DNA from: an uncultured Verrucomicrobiota bacterium
GTDB lineage: Bacteria > Verrucomicrobiota > Verrucomicrobiia > Limisphaerales > UBA9464
NCBI GenBank assembly: GCA_903907995.1
Contig: CAIVQH010000004.1
Location: 1-64,000, forward strand
Length of the DNA stretch: 64,000 nucleotides
Direction: 5' to 3'
Positions 17,207-26,002 of this stretch are shown here, one piece after another (the stretch's first letter is position 1; every line of letters begins with the position of its first letter). Under the pieces are notes generated by a model, which was not told the DNA's origin, searched no databases, and was given only the letters and a program-made list of their open reading frames with translations. Position numbers and translations under genes: made by a program.

Positions 17207-18411
17207 CCTTCATTCGCCCCCTGCTGTTATGCCTCCTCTGCCTGGTGGCATTTTCCGTGCAAGCCCACACCGCGAGCACCGCGTGGCTCACGCTTTCCGT
17301 TTCCAACGCGACCGTCACCGGCCAGTGGGAGATTTCCCTGCGCGATCTCGACGACGTGCTCGGTCTCGATGCCAATGACGACGGCCAGCTCACCTGGGGC
17401 GAGCTCCGCGCCCGCCATGCCGACGTGGCCGCCTATGCGCTCAAACATCTCACGCTGCGAGCTGACGGAGATCCGCTGACGCTACGGGTGCGGGAACATC
17501 GGTTGAGCGAGCGCGGCGGCGGGACTTGTGCCGTCTTGCGTTTCGAGGCCACGGCGGCGGCTCCGGTTCGCGAGCTGGCGCTCGACTACCGGCTCTTCTT
17601 CGACCGTGACCCGCTGCATCGCGGACTGGTGAGCCAGACCGATAGCGGCCATCCGCTGTCCTTGGAAGAAAAGGCCGGGCCGGTGAACACCTCTGTCCTC
17701 AGCCCGGAACGTCCGACGGTTACGTTTCATTTAGCCGATCATAAGGCTGCCAGCTCCTTCACCCGTTTTGTGCGCGAAGGCATTCACCACATCTGGACCG
17801 GCTACGATCATCTGCTCTTCCTGCTCGCGCTGCTGTTGCCTGCCGTGCTCTGGCGGGATGCCACGGGCTGGCGGCCGCAGCCATCCTTCCGTCAGTCGCT
17901 GGGGCGGGTGCTGCAAGTGGTCACGGCGTTCACCGTGGCGCATTCGATCACGCTGGCGCTTGCCGCGTTTGACCTCGTGCGCCTGCCCTCCCGGCTGGTG
18001 GAGAGCACCATCGCCGCCAGCATCGCCGTTGCCGCCCTGGCCAACCTGCGTCGAGGCAAGACAGGTGAAACCGGCCCCGGTCTGGGACACTCAAGATGGG
18101 CGCGACTGGCCGGGCAGCCTTGGGTGATGGCTTTCGCCTTTGGGCTGATTCATGGCTTCGGCTTCGCCGGGGCCCTGAGCGAACTGGATCTGCACCGGGG
18201 CGCCCTGGCGGTTCCGCTCGTTGGCTTCAATCTCGGCGTCGAAGCCGGCCAGCTCGCCTGCGTCGCGGTGTTCCTGCCCCTGGCGTTTGCCCTCCGAGGT
18301 TCGCGTTTTTATCGTTTCGGCGCGCTGCCGGTTGCCTCGGTGGGAATCCTGCTGCTGGCTGGCGGTTGGTTCGTCGAACGTGCTTGTGATGTGAAATTCT
18401 TGCCCTTTTAA
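17203..18411 (+). CDS. HupE/UreJ-like membrane protein with N-terminal EF-hand loop
   Basis: This 402-residue protein has a signal peptide ending at VQA-H. An extracytoplasmic domain follows (about residues 22-185), then a membrane domain with about six helices carrying the HupE/UreJ_2 motifs GIHHIWTGYDHLLFLLALLL, VAHSITLALA and GLIHGFGFAGAL. HupE/UreJ proteins are linked to nickel, cobalt or other metal uptake. Residues 56-67 (DANDDGQLTWGE) fit a canonical EF-hand loop with acidic or amide ligands at 1, 3 and 5, Gly at 6 and Glu at 12. It is translationally coupled to the TPR gene. Confidence 0.85.
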   Translation: MTFIRPLLLCLLCLVAFSVQAHTASTAWLTLSVSNATVTGQWEISLRDLDDVLGLDANDDGQLTWGELRARHADVAAYALKHLTLRADGDPLTLRVREHRLSERGGGTCAVLRFEATAAAPVRELALDYRLFFDRDPLHRGLVSQTDSGHPLSLEEKAGPVNTSVLSPERPTVTFHLADHKAASSFTRFVREGIHHIWTGYDHLLFLLALLLPAVLWRDATGWRPQPSFRQSLGRVLQVVTAFTVAHSITLALAAFDLVRLPSRLVESTIAASIAVAALANLRRGKTGETGPGLGHSRWARLAGQPWVMAFAFGLIHGFGFAGALSELDLHRGALAVPLVGFNLGVEAGQLACVAVFLPLAFALRGSRFYRFGALPVASVGILLLAGGWFVERACDVKFLPF

Positions 18412-18450
18412 ATTCTGTCTGTTTGGTTCGTCGGGTCTGAAGCCTGTCCC

Positions 18451-18708
18451 ATGAGACGTCCCTCCTTCCTCCGGTTGAACGTGTGGTTGCTGTTGGTGCT
18501 TGCGACCGGCTGCTCCACCTCGAAATCGGCGCCTTCTTGGATGGGTGACGTCGACTCAAGCTCCCATCCGGGACTGAAACCGCTGAATGCAGTCTCGCCT
18601 ACCCCGCCCCCGGAAAACTGGGACGGGGCCAGAGACATTGCCGATCTTCTTCAGGAGACGTTGCAGAAACCCACTCCAAGCTCACCCTCCGCTGGCCCTT
18701 GGCGGTAA
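18451..18708 (+). CDS. Small putative lipoprotein
   Basis: This 85-residue product has a lipoprotein signal (basic start RRPSFLRL, hydrophobic WLLLVL, lipobox LATGC). The remainder is proline- and serine-rich, with a short helical patch (DGARDIADLLQETLQ). No family is recognised. It lies 40 bases after the HupE-like gene and 18 bases before a DUF5009 gene on the same strand, so it may be co-transcribed with either. Confidence 0.6.
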   Translation: MRRPSFLRLNVWLLLVLATGCSTSKSAPSWMGDVDSSSHPGLKPLNAVSPTPPPENWDGARDIADLLQETLQKPTPSSPSAGPWR

Positions 18709-18726
18709 CATTGGGTTCACTTCGGC

Positions 18727-20019
18727 ATGGTCACCGAGGTCCTGCCTGATCCTGCGTCCGACACTCCGAAATCCCCGGTGGAGTCCCGTCGGATCGTGTC
18801 CCTGGATGCCGTGCGGGGATTGGTGATGTTCACGATGATTTTTGTGAACGATCTCGCGGGTGCGCCGCATGAGATTGTGCCCTGGTGGATGCGCCATTTT
18901 AAGGGTGACGGCAACGGGATGACCTTCGTGGACCTCGTTTTCCCCGGGTTTCTTTTCATCATTGGGATGTCCGTTCCGCTCGCGTTCGGCGGGCGAATCG
19001 CGCGGGGCGAGCCCGTCTGGAAAACCCTCGCCCATATTCTCGGCCGGACGCTGGCGCTGCTGCTCATCGGCATCCTCATGGTCAATGAGACCCCCAGCAC
19101 CGCCAAGCTCGGCTGGTCTGGCGACCTATGGTGCACGTTGATGTATCTCTCCGCGATCCTGGCTTTCTGTTCGTGGTCAGGAGTGCGTGACCAGGCATCG
19201 TCCCAGCCACCCAAACCGGCGCTGAAGATCATCAACCTTCTTGCCCGAACGATTGGCTTTGCTGCGCTGGCGTTTCTGGCCTTTGCGTTCCGGGGTGAGG
19301 ATGGCCATCGGATCATCTCGCTCTCCCCGTTTTCCATTCACACGGAATGGTATGGGATTCTTGGCCTGAACGGCTGGGCCTATCTTGTCGCCGCGTCGGT
19401 ATTCCTGATGTTCGGCCCCCGCCGGACCGCGTTGCTGGCGAGTGTGGTGCTCCTGATGTGTCTCTATCCGGCCGAGCGGCATGGTGCCTTCGACCATTTC
19501 TGGCTGAACCGTATCGTCGGCATCGGTGGAACACTCGGATCACAGGGCGCTATCGCGGTCGCCGGCCTGTTGCTGGCCTCGATTCTGGTGACGCCGGAGA
19601 CGGCCTGTCCAGGAGCACGGTTCCGGTTCACGCTCCTCTTCATCGCGGGCTTTGCGGCGGCCGCCCTGCTGACGTACGGCCTCTACGGCATCAACAAAAA
19701 CTCGGCCACGCCATCCTGGTGTCTCTGGGCCTGCGCCATCACTGCGACCCTCTGGCTCGGCTTCTATCTCGTGGGGGATGTCGCCCTCCGGAGCGGCCTG
19801 ATCCGCCCCTTTTCGATTGCCGGGCAGAACGTGTTGCTGGCCTATCTCCTCTCGGAAGGCCTGCCTTCGACGCTCACCGTGCTGCATCTGGACGGCTGGT
19901 ACGACCGGCTCGGCTCGCCGGACCTGGCCCACGCGATCGCGCGCTCCGTCGGCTGTAGCGTGGTGATCCTGCTGGCGACCAGCCTGCTGAATCGCGCGGG
20001 CTTTCGCTTAAGGCTCTAG
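18727..20019 (+). CDS. DUF5009/HGSNAT-like membrane acyltransferase, paralogue A
   Basis: This 430-residue protein has about ten to twelve transmembrane segments. The opening RRIVSLDAVRGLVMFTMIFV and FVDLVFPGFLFIIGMSVPLA are hallmarks of the DUF5009/DUF1624 family, related to heparan-alpha-glucosaminide N-acetyltransferase, which transfers acetyl groups across membranes to sugars. The C-terminus AGFRLRL resembles the ends of the two paralogues at 59-62 kb. It is longer in its early periplasmic part than those two. The substrate is unknown. Confidence 0.8.
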   Translation: MVTEVLPDPASDTPKSPVESRRIVSLDAVRGLVMFTMIFVNDLAGAPHEIVPWWMRHFKGDGNGMTFVDLVFPGFLFIIGMSVPLAFGGRIARGEPVWKTLAHILGRTLALLLIGILMVNETPSTAKLGWSGDLWCTLMYLSAILAFCSWSGVRDQASSQPPKPALKIINLLARTIGFAALAFLAFAFRGEDGHRIISLSPFSIHTEWYGILGLNGWAYLVAASVFLMFGPRRTALLASVVLLMCLYPAERHGAFDHFWLNRIVGIGGTLGSQGAIAVAGLLLASILVTPETACPGARFRFTLLFIAGFAAAALLTYGLYGINKNSATPSWCLWACAITATLWLGFYLVGDVALRSGLIRPFSIAGQNVLLAYLLSEGLPSTLTVLHLDGWYDRLGSPDLAHAIARSVGCSVVILLATSLLNRAGFRLRL

Positions 20020-20367
20020 AACGGCACCGAAAATTCGCGGCCAAAAAATCCCGCCCCAGCTGCCGACGTCACCAACGCGCGGCAGTCGGCGTCGATCATC
20101 TCAACATTCCAACATCCTGCGCGGCGCTCGCCAGCTGCTGCCAGTGACGGCTTTCTTCGCGGGTGAGGGTTGGGGGACGGCGGAGTGAAGGGGGTACGGC
20201 TCCTGGGGTGTCGTGGTCTGGTAATCGCGGACTTCCCGGTACGCCTTCACCCACACAGAGCCATGTTCGCGGCATAGAGCAGCGGGTTTTTAAGCTTCAC
20301 GTGGGCTTTTCCGGTATCCGTATTTAGTCCGCAGAAATGCAATGTCTGCGGAAATCCTCAGGAAAAG
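20020..20367. other. Intergenic region with possible gene remnant on the minus strand
   Basis: No convincing gene is seen. On the minus strand a stop-to-stop open frame (20101-20289) encodes about 62 residues including CREHGSVWVKAYREVRDYQ, which looks protein-like but has no ATG near its beginning and no recognised family. It may be a decayed gene fragment. The rest shows no tRNA, repeat or terminator that can be identified. Confidence 0.3.
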
Positions 20368-20444
20368 TGGCGGGAGTGGCGGGGCTCGAACCCGTAACCT
20401 CTGCCGTGACAGGGCAGCGCTCTAACCAATTGAGCTACACCCCC
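20368..20444 (-). tRNA. tRNA-Asp (GTC)
   Basis: The 77-nt minus-strand sequence folds as a complete cloverleaf with CCA encoded. It has acceptor GGGGGTG/CACTCCC (one G-U pair), D-stem GCTC/GAGC, anticodon arm CTGCC-CTGTCAC-GGCAG with anticodon GTC, and T-loop TTCGAGC. The discriminator base is G, as expected for tRNA-Asp. The outermost T-stem pair (49-65) reads A-C, an unusual mismatch. Confidence 0.95.
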
Positions 20445-20905
20445 GCTCGGGGTGGGCGCGTGTTTTACGTTGTGGAAGCGCCGAGTCAACGATTTTGTCC
20501 CGGAAAAGTAACTCCTGAACAGAGGACGGGGAGGGAGACAAGGGTGATTCGGGCCGCAGACGCCAAGGAGGTGGGGGTGGGGAACCCCGCTGAAGAAACG
20601 TACTACAGCCCGAATCGGAAGTAACGCTATGAACGAGGATAGGGGTTGTCAATGCACAGAGGCCCCGATACTTACTTTTACTGAGCAAATGCGGATGCCC
20701 CAACCGGGGCAGGAAAACCGCCACTTTGCTCGCCCGATCCGCCCCGCAGTCGTGAAACCAACGAAGCCGGGCGGGCGTCTGAAAAACGGGGGGTCGTCAT
20801 CGCCGGCTGCAGACGGGTTTGGTGCCAGGGCGTTTCAGGGACGACATTTCCTGAACAACCCGGACTTGACCGCGCGGGCCGCTGTGTTTGCATGGGCGCG
20901 CGCTT
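20445..20905. other. Intergenic region with candidate structured element
   Basis: These 461 bases hold no convincing gene. A 9-bp helix GATTCGGGC (20546-20554) with GCCCGAATC (20608-20616) would close a 71-base structure with an inner GGGG-AA-CCCC hairpin. It does not match any riboswitch or small RNA I can name. The rest is featureless. Confidence 0.35.
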
Positions 20906-21280
20906 ATGAAGCTTCTTACCGCAATTTCCCTCGGCATCGCCCTGCTCGCTGCCTCAGGTTGCTATTCCACGCAGGAAGGCCGTTCCAAGTTTGGTGTGCC
21001 CCTGTCCAAGGACACCATCGAGAGCCGCTACGAGCGGCCGGTCGAGCAGGTGTTCGCCGCCGCCAAGGACACCCTGGCTTTCAACGGCACGCTGACGGGT
21101 GAAAACACCATCGCCAAGACCCTCGCCGCCAGCATCGACAACCGTACCGTGTGGGTGAAGGTGGACGAAGTCGAACCGCACGTGAGCCGCATCTTTGTGC
21201 AGGTCCGCAAAAGCGGCGGCGGCGCTGACATCTATCTCGCCAGCGAGCTCGATAAGCAGATTGCGCTGCGCCTGAAGTAA
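20906..21280 (+). CDS. Putative lipoprotein of unknown function
   Basis: The 124-residue product starts at ATG 20906 with a lipoprotein signal (KLLTAISLGIALLAASGC; lipobox AASGC). The mature part has alternating strands and a helix (PVEQVFAAAKDTLAFNG, then NRTVWVKVDEVEPHVSRIFV and ASELDKQIALRL). The pattern recalls small DUF3568-like lipoproteins, but this is weak. It stands alone and is followed by a terminator. Confidence 0.7.
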   Translation: MKLLTAISLGIALLAASGCYSTQEGRSKFGVPLSKDTIESRYERPVEQVFAAAKDTLAFNGTLTGENTIAKTLAASIDNRTVWVKVDEVEPHVSRIFVQVRKSGGGADIYLASELDKQIALRLK

Positions 21281-21308
21281 CCGGCGCACAGGGCTTTTTT
21301 CGCGCAAG

Positions 21309-21342
21309 CGGCCGGATCACGCGATCCGGCCGTCTGTCTTTT
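21309..21342 (+). terminator. Rho-independent terminator after the lipoprotein gene
   Basis: A perfect 10-bp stem CGGCCGGATC/GATCCGGCCG has a 4-base loop and is followed by TCTGTCTTTT. Confidence 0.85.
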
Positions 21343-21361
21343 CGGAGCGGCGTTGGAGCCC

Positions 21362-21436
21362 GGTAGGGTGGGCGTCTTCGCGAGCTGCGGCGCCTGGGTC
21401 TAAGGTGGCCCGGCTCGCGGGGACGCTCGCCCCACC
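21362..21436. repeat. Long imperfect palindrome, second repeat type
   Basis: The left arm GGTAGGGTGGGCGTC, continuing as TTCGCGAGCTG, pairs with the right arm CGGCTCGCGGGGACGC, continuing as TCGCCCCACC, with scattered mismatches. It sits between two convergent genes. The arm sequence differs from the 6648/39027 repeat, but the architecture (about 25-base arms, about 20-base centre) is similar. Confidence 0.6.
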
Positions 21437-21483
21437 GCACGCGTTTTCGGTCACCCCTACGTCCGTTACCGGGGTGAGCTGGC

Positions 21484-22863
21484 TCAGTCGAACATCTTCC
21501 CGGGATTCAGGATGCCCTGCGGGTCCAGGGCGCGACGCAGCTCACGCATCACGCGCATCTGGGCGGTGCCGGCAAACTTCGGCAGGAATTCTTTCTTCGC
21601 GAGGCCCACACCGTGCTCCCCCGTGATCGTGCCGCCGAGCCGGATCGCCTCGTCGAAGATTTCACGGAAGGCCGCGTGGACGCGCTCCATCTCCTCGTGG
21701 TTACGCTCGTCGGTGAGAAACGTGGGATGCAGGTTGCCGTCGCCCATGTGGCCGAAGGTGCCGATGCGGAGCCGGTATTTCTGCGCAATGCAGTCGCAGA
21801 AGCGGACCATCTGCGCCAGCTCGCTGCGCGGCACCGTCACGTCCTCGAGGATGGTCGTCGGCGCGACCCGCGCGAGCGCGCTGAAGGCGCTGCGCCGGGC
21901 GCTGGCGAGCTGGTTGGCCTCGGCCTCGTCGCGGGCCACGCGAATCTCCAGGCAGCCGTTGCGCCGGGCGATGGCTTCCATCTGCGCCGCCTCCTCGGCA
22001 ACCTGCGCCGGATGGCCGTCCGTCTCAATCAGCAGCAGCGCCTCACAATCGGGCAGGCCGATCTTCGCGAAATCCTCGACGCAGCGGATCGTGGTGCGGT
22101 CCAGGAACTCCAGGGTGCAGGGAATGATCTGCGCCGCGATGATGTCGCTGACCGTCTGGGCCGCCGCGTCCATCTGGGCGTAGGTGGCGAGCATCGTCTT
22201 CTTGGCGGCCGGTTTGGGAATGAGCTTCAGCAGCACCTGGGTGATGACCCCGAGCGTGCCCTCGCTGCCGATGAAGAGGTCCTTGAGCGAATAGCCTGCG
22301 ACATCCTTCACGCACTTGTTGCCCGTGAACATGACCTCGCCGTCCGGCAGCACGACCTGCAGGCCCATCACGTAGTTGCGCGTGATGCCGTACTTCAGCC
22401 CGCGCAGCCCGCCGGAATTCTCGGCCACGTTGCCGCCGATGGTGGAGATCTTCATCGAGCCAGGATCGGGCGGGTAGAACAGGCCCACGGCGGAGGCGGC
22501 CTCGGCGACGCGCAACGTGGTCACGCCGGGCTCGACCAGCATCGTCAGGTTGGCGCGGTCCACCTCGAGGATTTTGTCCATGAGCACCGTGCACAGCACG
22601 ATGCAGTTGGGGGAGGGCAGGCTGCCACCGCTCAGCCCGGTGCCCGAACCGCGCGTCACGACCGCGAGGTGCTCCCGCCGCGCGATTTCCAGCACGGTGA
22701 TCACGTCCACCGCCGAACGTGCCAGCACCACGCAGCCGGGCATGGCGTTCAGGGCGGCGGTGCCGTCAAACGAGTACGGGATCAGGTCTTCCGGCGCGGT
22801 GAGCAGGGGCGCGCCGGCGAGGCGTGTCCGCAATTCGGCGAGGATGTTTTCCGGCAACGGCAT
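21484..22863 (-). CDS. glcD: FAD-linked oxidase, glycolate oxidase subunit GlcD-like
   Basis: This 459-residue flavoprotein oxidises a 2-hydroxy acid such as glycolate or D-lactate. The FAD-binding PCMH region shows VVTRGSGTGLSGGSLP, DPGSMKISTIGGNVAENSGG and DVAGYSLKDLFIGSEGTLGV. The C-terminal cap has FGHMGDGNLHPTFL and GTITGEHGVGLAKK, both typical of GlcD/FAD-oxidase C domains. No glcE or glcF genes are adjacent, so it may act with subunits elsewhere or as a D-lactate dehydrogenase. It lies downstream of the DHPS-like gene on the same strand. Confidence 0.88.
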   Translation of the reverse strand: MPLPENILAELRTRLAGAPLLTAPEDLIPYSFDGTAALNAMPGCVVLARSAVDVITVLEIARREHLAVVTRGSGTGLSGGSLPSPNCIVLCTVLMDKILEVDRANLTMLVEPGVTTLRVAEAASAVGLFYPPDPGSMKISTIGGNVAENSGGLRGLKYGITRNYVMGLQVVLPDGEVMFTGNKCVKDVAGYSLKDLFIGSEGTLGVITQVLLKLIPKPAAKKTMLATYAQMDAAAQTVSDIIAAQIIPCTLEFLDRTTIRCVEDFAKIGLPDCEALLLIETDGHPAQVAEEAAQMEAIARRNGCLEIRVARDEAEANQLASARRSAFSALARVAPTTILEDVTVPRSELAQMVRFCDCIAQKYRLRIGTFGHMGDGNLHPTFLTDERNHEEMERVHAAFREIFDEAIRLGGTITGEHGVGLAKKEFLPKFAGTAQMRVMRELRRALDPQGILNPGKMFD

Positions 22864-22911
22864 GGGGCTCGCAGGGTGGTGCAGAAGTGCGCCAGCGGCA
22901 AGATGCCGCGA

Positions 22912-23799
22912 CTACCAAATCGCCAGCGTGTCCAGCACGGCTTTCGTGCGCGGCACCTCGTGCGTGCGGAACAGATCGGTCTTTCCCAGCGCGGCGAGCA
23001 CCGCGAAATACGGCTCGGCGCAGCGCACCTCGTCGCCGAAGCATTCGAAGGCGTGCGGGAGTGCGTGGCAGGTCGGCCAGCCCAGCGTGCGGAGACGGAA
23101 GGTGTTCAGGAACACGCGCATCTGATGCCGGATGCGCGTCGCGGAGTCCTGGAGGTTGCGGTAGTAGAAGCCGAGGCCGGGGTCGATCCACAGCTTGCGT
23201 ACGCGGTTCGCGGTGGCCAGTTCGATCTGGCGTGCGAAGTACTCGTATAGCATCGCGGCCGGGTCTGCGCCAAAATCAAAGTCGGCCACCTCACGCACAT
23301 TGGCCCCTTGCACATGGCAGAGGATCACCGCTGCATCGTGGTCCGCGACCATGCGAAACATCTCGGAACTGCGGTCGGTGCCCGTGAGGTTCAGCACCTT
23401 CGCGCCGGCTTCGAGGCACGCGCGCGTCACCGCCGGGTGATAGGTCTCCACCGAGACGATATGTCCCGCGCCGGCGAGTTCCTTCACGACTGGGAGCAAT
23501 TGGGAATTCTGCGCCCCCTCATCCACGCGGGCGGCGTGGGCCAGGGTGGATTCTGCGCCAATATCCAGGATCGCCGCCCCCTGCGCCGCGAGCACGTGTC
23601 CCCGTTGGATGGCCGCTGCGGCCGAAAGACAGACCGACTCGCGGTACCACGAGTCTGCCGAGAGATTGATCACGCCCATCAGCTCGGGCCGCGTGTTGCC
23701 ATCGAAGCGCCGGCCGCCCAGATCAAAGGCGGCGACCCGCGCCTTCAGAGAGCCGGTGTGGGCGGCGGCGAGTTCCACGAGATATTCGAGCTGAAGCAC
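22912..23799 (-). CDS. Dihydropteroate synthase-like (pterin-binding TIM barrel) protein
   Basis: This 295-residue protein shares the DHPS outline: MGVINLSADSWYRES near residue 41, AAILDIGAESTLAHA, VSVETYHPAVTRACLEAGAKV, and KLWIDPGLGFYY. However, the usual N(V/L)TPDSFSDGG loop reads NLSADSWYRES, so the enzyme may not be a standard FolP. It could be a divergent pterin-binding protein. It starts at GTG 23799. The glcD-like gene follows 48 bases downstream, but no metabolic link is evident. Confidence 0.7.
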   Translation of the reverse strand: MLQLEYLVELAAAHTGSLKARVAAFDLGGRRFDGNTRPELMGVINLSADSWYRESVCLSAAAAIQRGHVLAAQGAAILDIGAESTLAHAARVDEGAQNSQLLPVVKELAGAGHIVSVETYHPAVTRACLEAGAKVLNLTGTDRSSEMFRMVADHDAAVILCHVQGANVREVADFDFGADPAAMLYEYFARQIELATANRVRKLWIDPGLGFYYRNLQDSATRIRHQMRVFLNTFRLRTLGWPTCHALPHAFECFGDEVRCAEPYFAVLAALGKTDLFRTHEVPRTKAVLDTLAIW

Positions 23800-23902
23800 G
23801 CGTGAAAGGTGAGGCCGGGCGGTAAAGCGTCAACGCCCGGTTCTGTCGGTGATTTTGTGAGACTTGAGAATAGGAACGCCAGCCGGTTAGGTTCCAAGGA
23901 AA

Positions 23903-24253
23903 GTGAAAAAGGAATCTAAAATGGTGTGGTGCGTCGGACGGTGGCAGGATACCAGCGGAGTCAGTGATGTGTTTTTCGAGATCGATCTGACCGTCGATGG
24001 TTTTCGCATACTGGCAATTGACGAATACGACGGCGAGGAACTGGTCGTTTCGAAAGTGAAGTGGGAGCGTGGGTGCCTGAGTTTTGAGACACGAACGCCC
24101 TCCAATGGATGGCACACCAAGAATAAGTTCCGGCCGGCCTCGAAGAACAAGATTATCCAGGAGCTTACCTATTGGCAGCCTTTGGAAAAAATTCCCGGAA
24201 AAGTCAGACGAGTTTCTGGCACCACGTCCCGTGGACCGGCCTCCTCAAAGTGA
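23903..24253 (+). CDS. Hypothetical protein
   Basis: This 116-residue (GTG 23903) or 110-residue (ATG 23921) product has no signal peptide. AAGGA precedes either start. The middle is beta-rich (SDVFFEIDLTVDGFRILAID, then EELVVSKVKWERGCLSFET), and the C-terminus is basic. The codon pattern is more AT-rich than in neighbouring genes, suggesting recent arrival or weak expression. No family is recognised. It converges on prfA. Confidence 0.55.
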   Translation: MKKESKMVWCVGRWQDTSGVSDVFFEIDLTVDGFRILAIDEYDGEELVVSKVKWERGCLSFETRTPSNGWHTKNKFRPASKNKIIQELTYWQPLEKIPGKVRRVSGTTSRGPASSK

Positions 24254-24285
24254 GCCGATTCAACCGGTAACGATGCACCGACCGC

Positions 24286-25365
<1,080 letters not shown>

Positions 25366-25431
25366 GGGAAATGGTCAGAACAGGCGGTCGAGGTGTGGCC
25401 GGCGGCCCCTTGTGACGTCACGGAGGGCCGG

Positions 25432-25481
25432 TAAAAAAGCAAACCGCCCGCCGTCCGGGAATGACCGGATCGGCGGGCGGT
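25432..25481 (-). terminator. Rho-independent terminator after rpmE2
   Basis: Read on the minus strand, ACCGCCCGCCG pairs with CGGCGGGCGGT around an inner TCCGG/CCGGA hairpin. It is followed by TTGC and six T residues (complement of 25433-25438), so rpmE2 transcription probably stops before prfA. Confidence 0.85.
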
Positions 25482-25495
25482 ATGACGACGCGAGG

Positions 25496-25798
25496 CTACT
25501 TCTTCTTCTTCTTGGAAGACTCGGCGTCGGCCTTGGCGGCCTGGGCGGCGGCGGTCTTGGCGGCGCGCTGTTGGAACTTGTCCACACGGCCGGCGGTGTC
25601 CACGAACTTCTGCTGGCCGGTGTAGAACGGATGCGTAAACGCGCTGATGCCCATCAGATAGAGGGGGTATTCCTGGCCGTCCTCCCACTTCGCAGTGAGA
25701 CTGGTGTGGGCGCAGGACTTGGTCAGGAACATCTGCCCCGAGGCCGAGTCCCGGAAAATCGTCAATTTGTAGCTCTTCGGATGAGTGTCTGCCTTCAT
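25496..25798 (-). CDS. rpmE2: 50S ribosomal protein L31 type B
   Basis: This 100-residue protein matches type B L31: [40 protein letters not shown] and [20 protein letters not shown]. It lacks the CxxC zinc site of the zinc-binding form, as type B proteins do. In several bacteria the type B form replaces the zinc form under zinc limitation, although here it may be the only copy. The C-terminal tail is unusually alanine/lysine-rich, ending in five lysines. It is followed by a terminator and prfA. Confidence 0.93.
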   Translation of the reverse strand: MKADTHPKSYKLTIFRDSASGQMFLTKSCAHTSLTAKWEDGQEYPLYLMGISAFTHPFYTGQQKFVDTAGRVDKFQQRAAKTAAAQAAKADAESSKKKKK

Positions 25799-26002
25799 AA
25801 AAATGGAGGGCGGACGCTAGCAGCCGAAAGGCGCGTGACAAGTGGTATTTTAAACTGGTCGGAATGAGCCGGACCGACGGTTCCGCCATTCCGGCCGGAC
25901 TCCCGGTCGTTTGGGCCACGCTCATCGGGCCAAATTCGCTTAAATCGCTTGAAGGGAATCGCGCCTTGACCCGTCGAGGCAAGGCACACCAAGAATTTCC
26001 CC

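Noticed and set aside
21613..23250. Open frame of 545 codons opposite the glcD- and DHPS-like genes
   Set aside because: Antisense shadow of two recognised genes with no domain pattern of its own.
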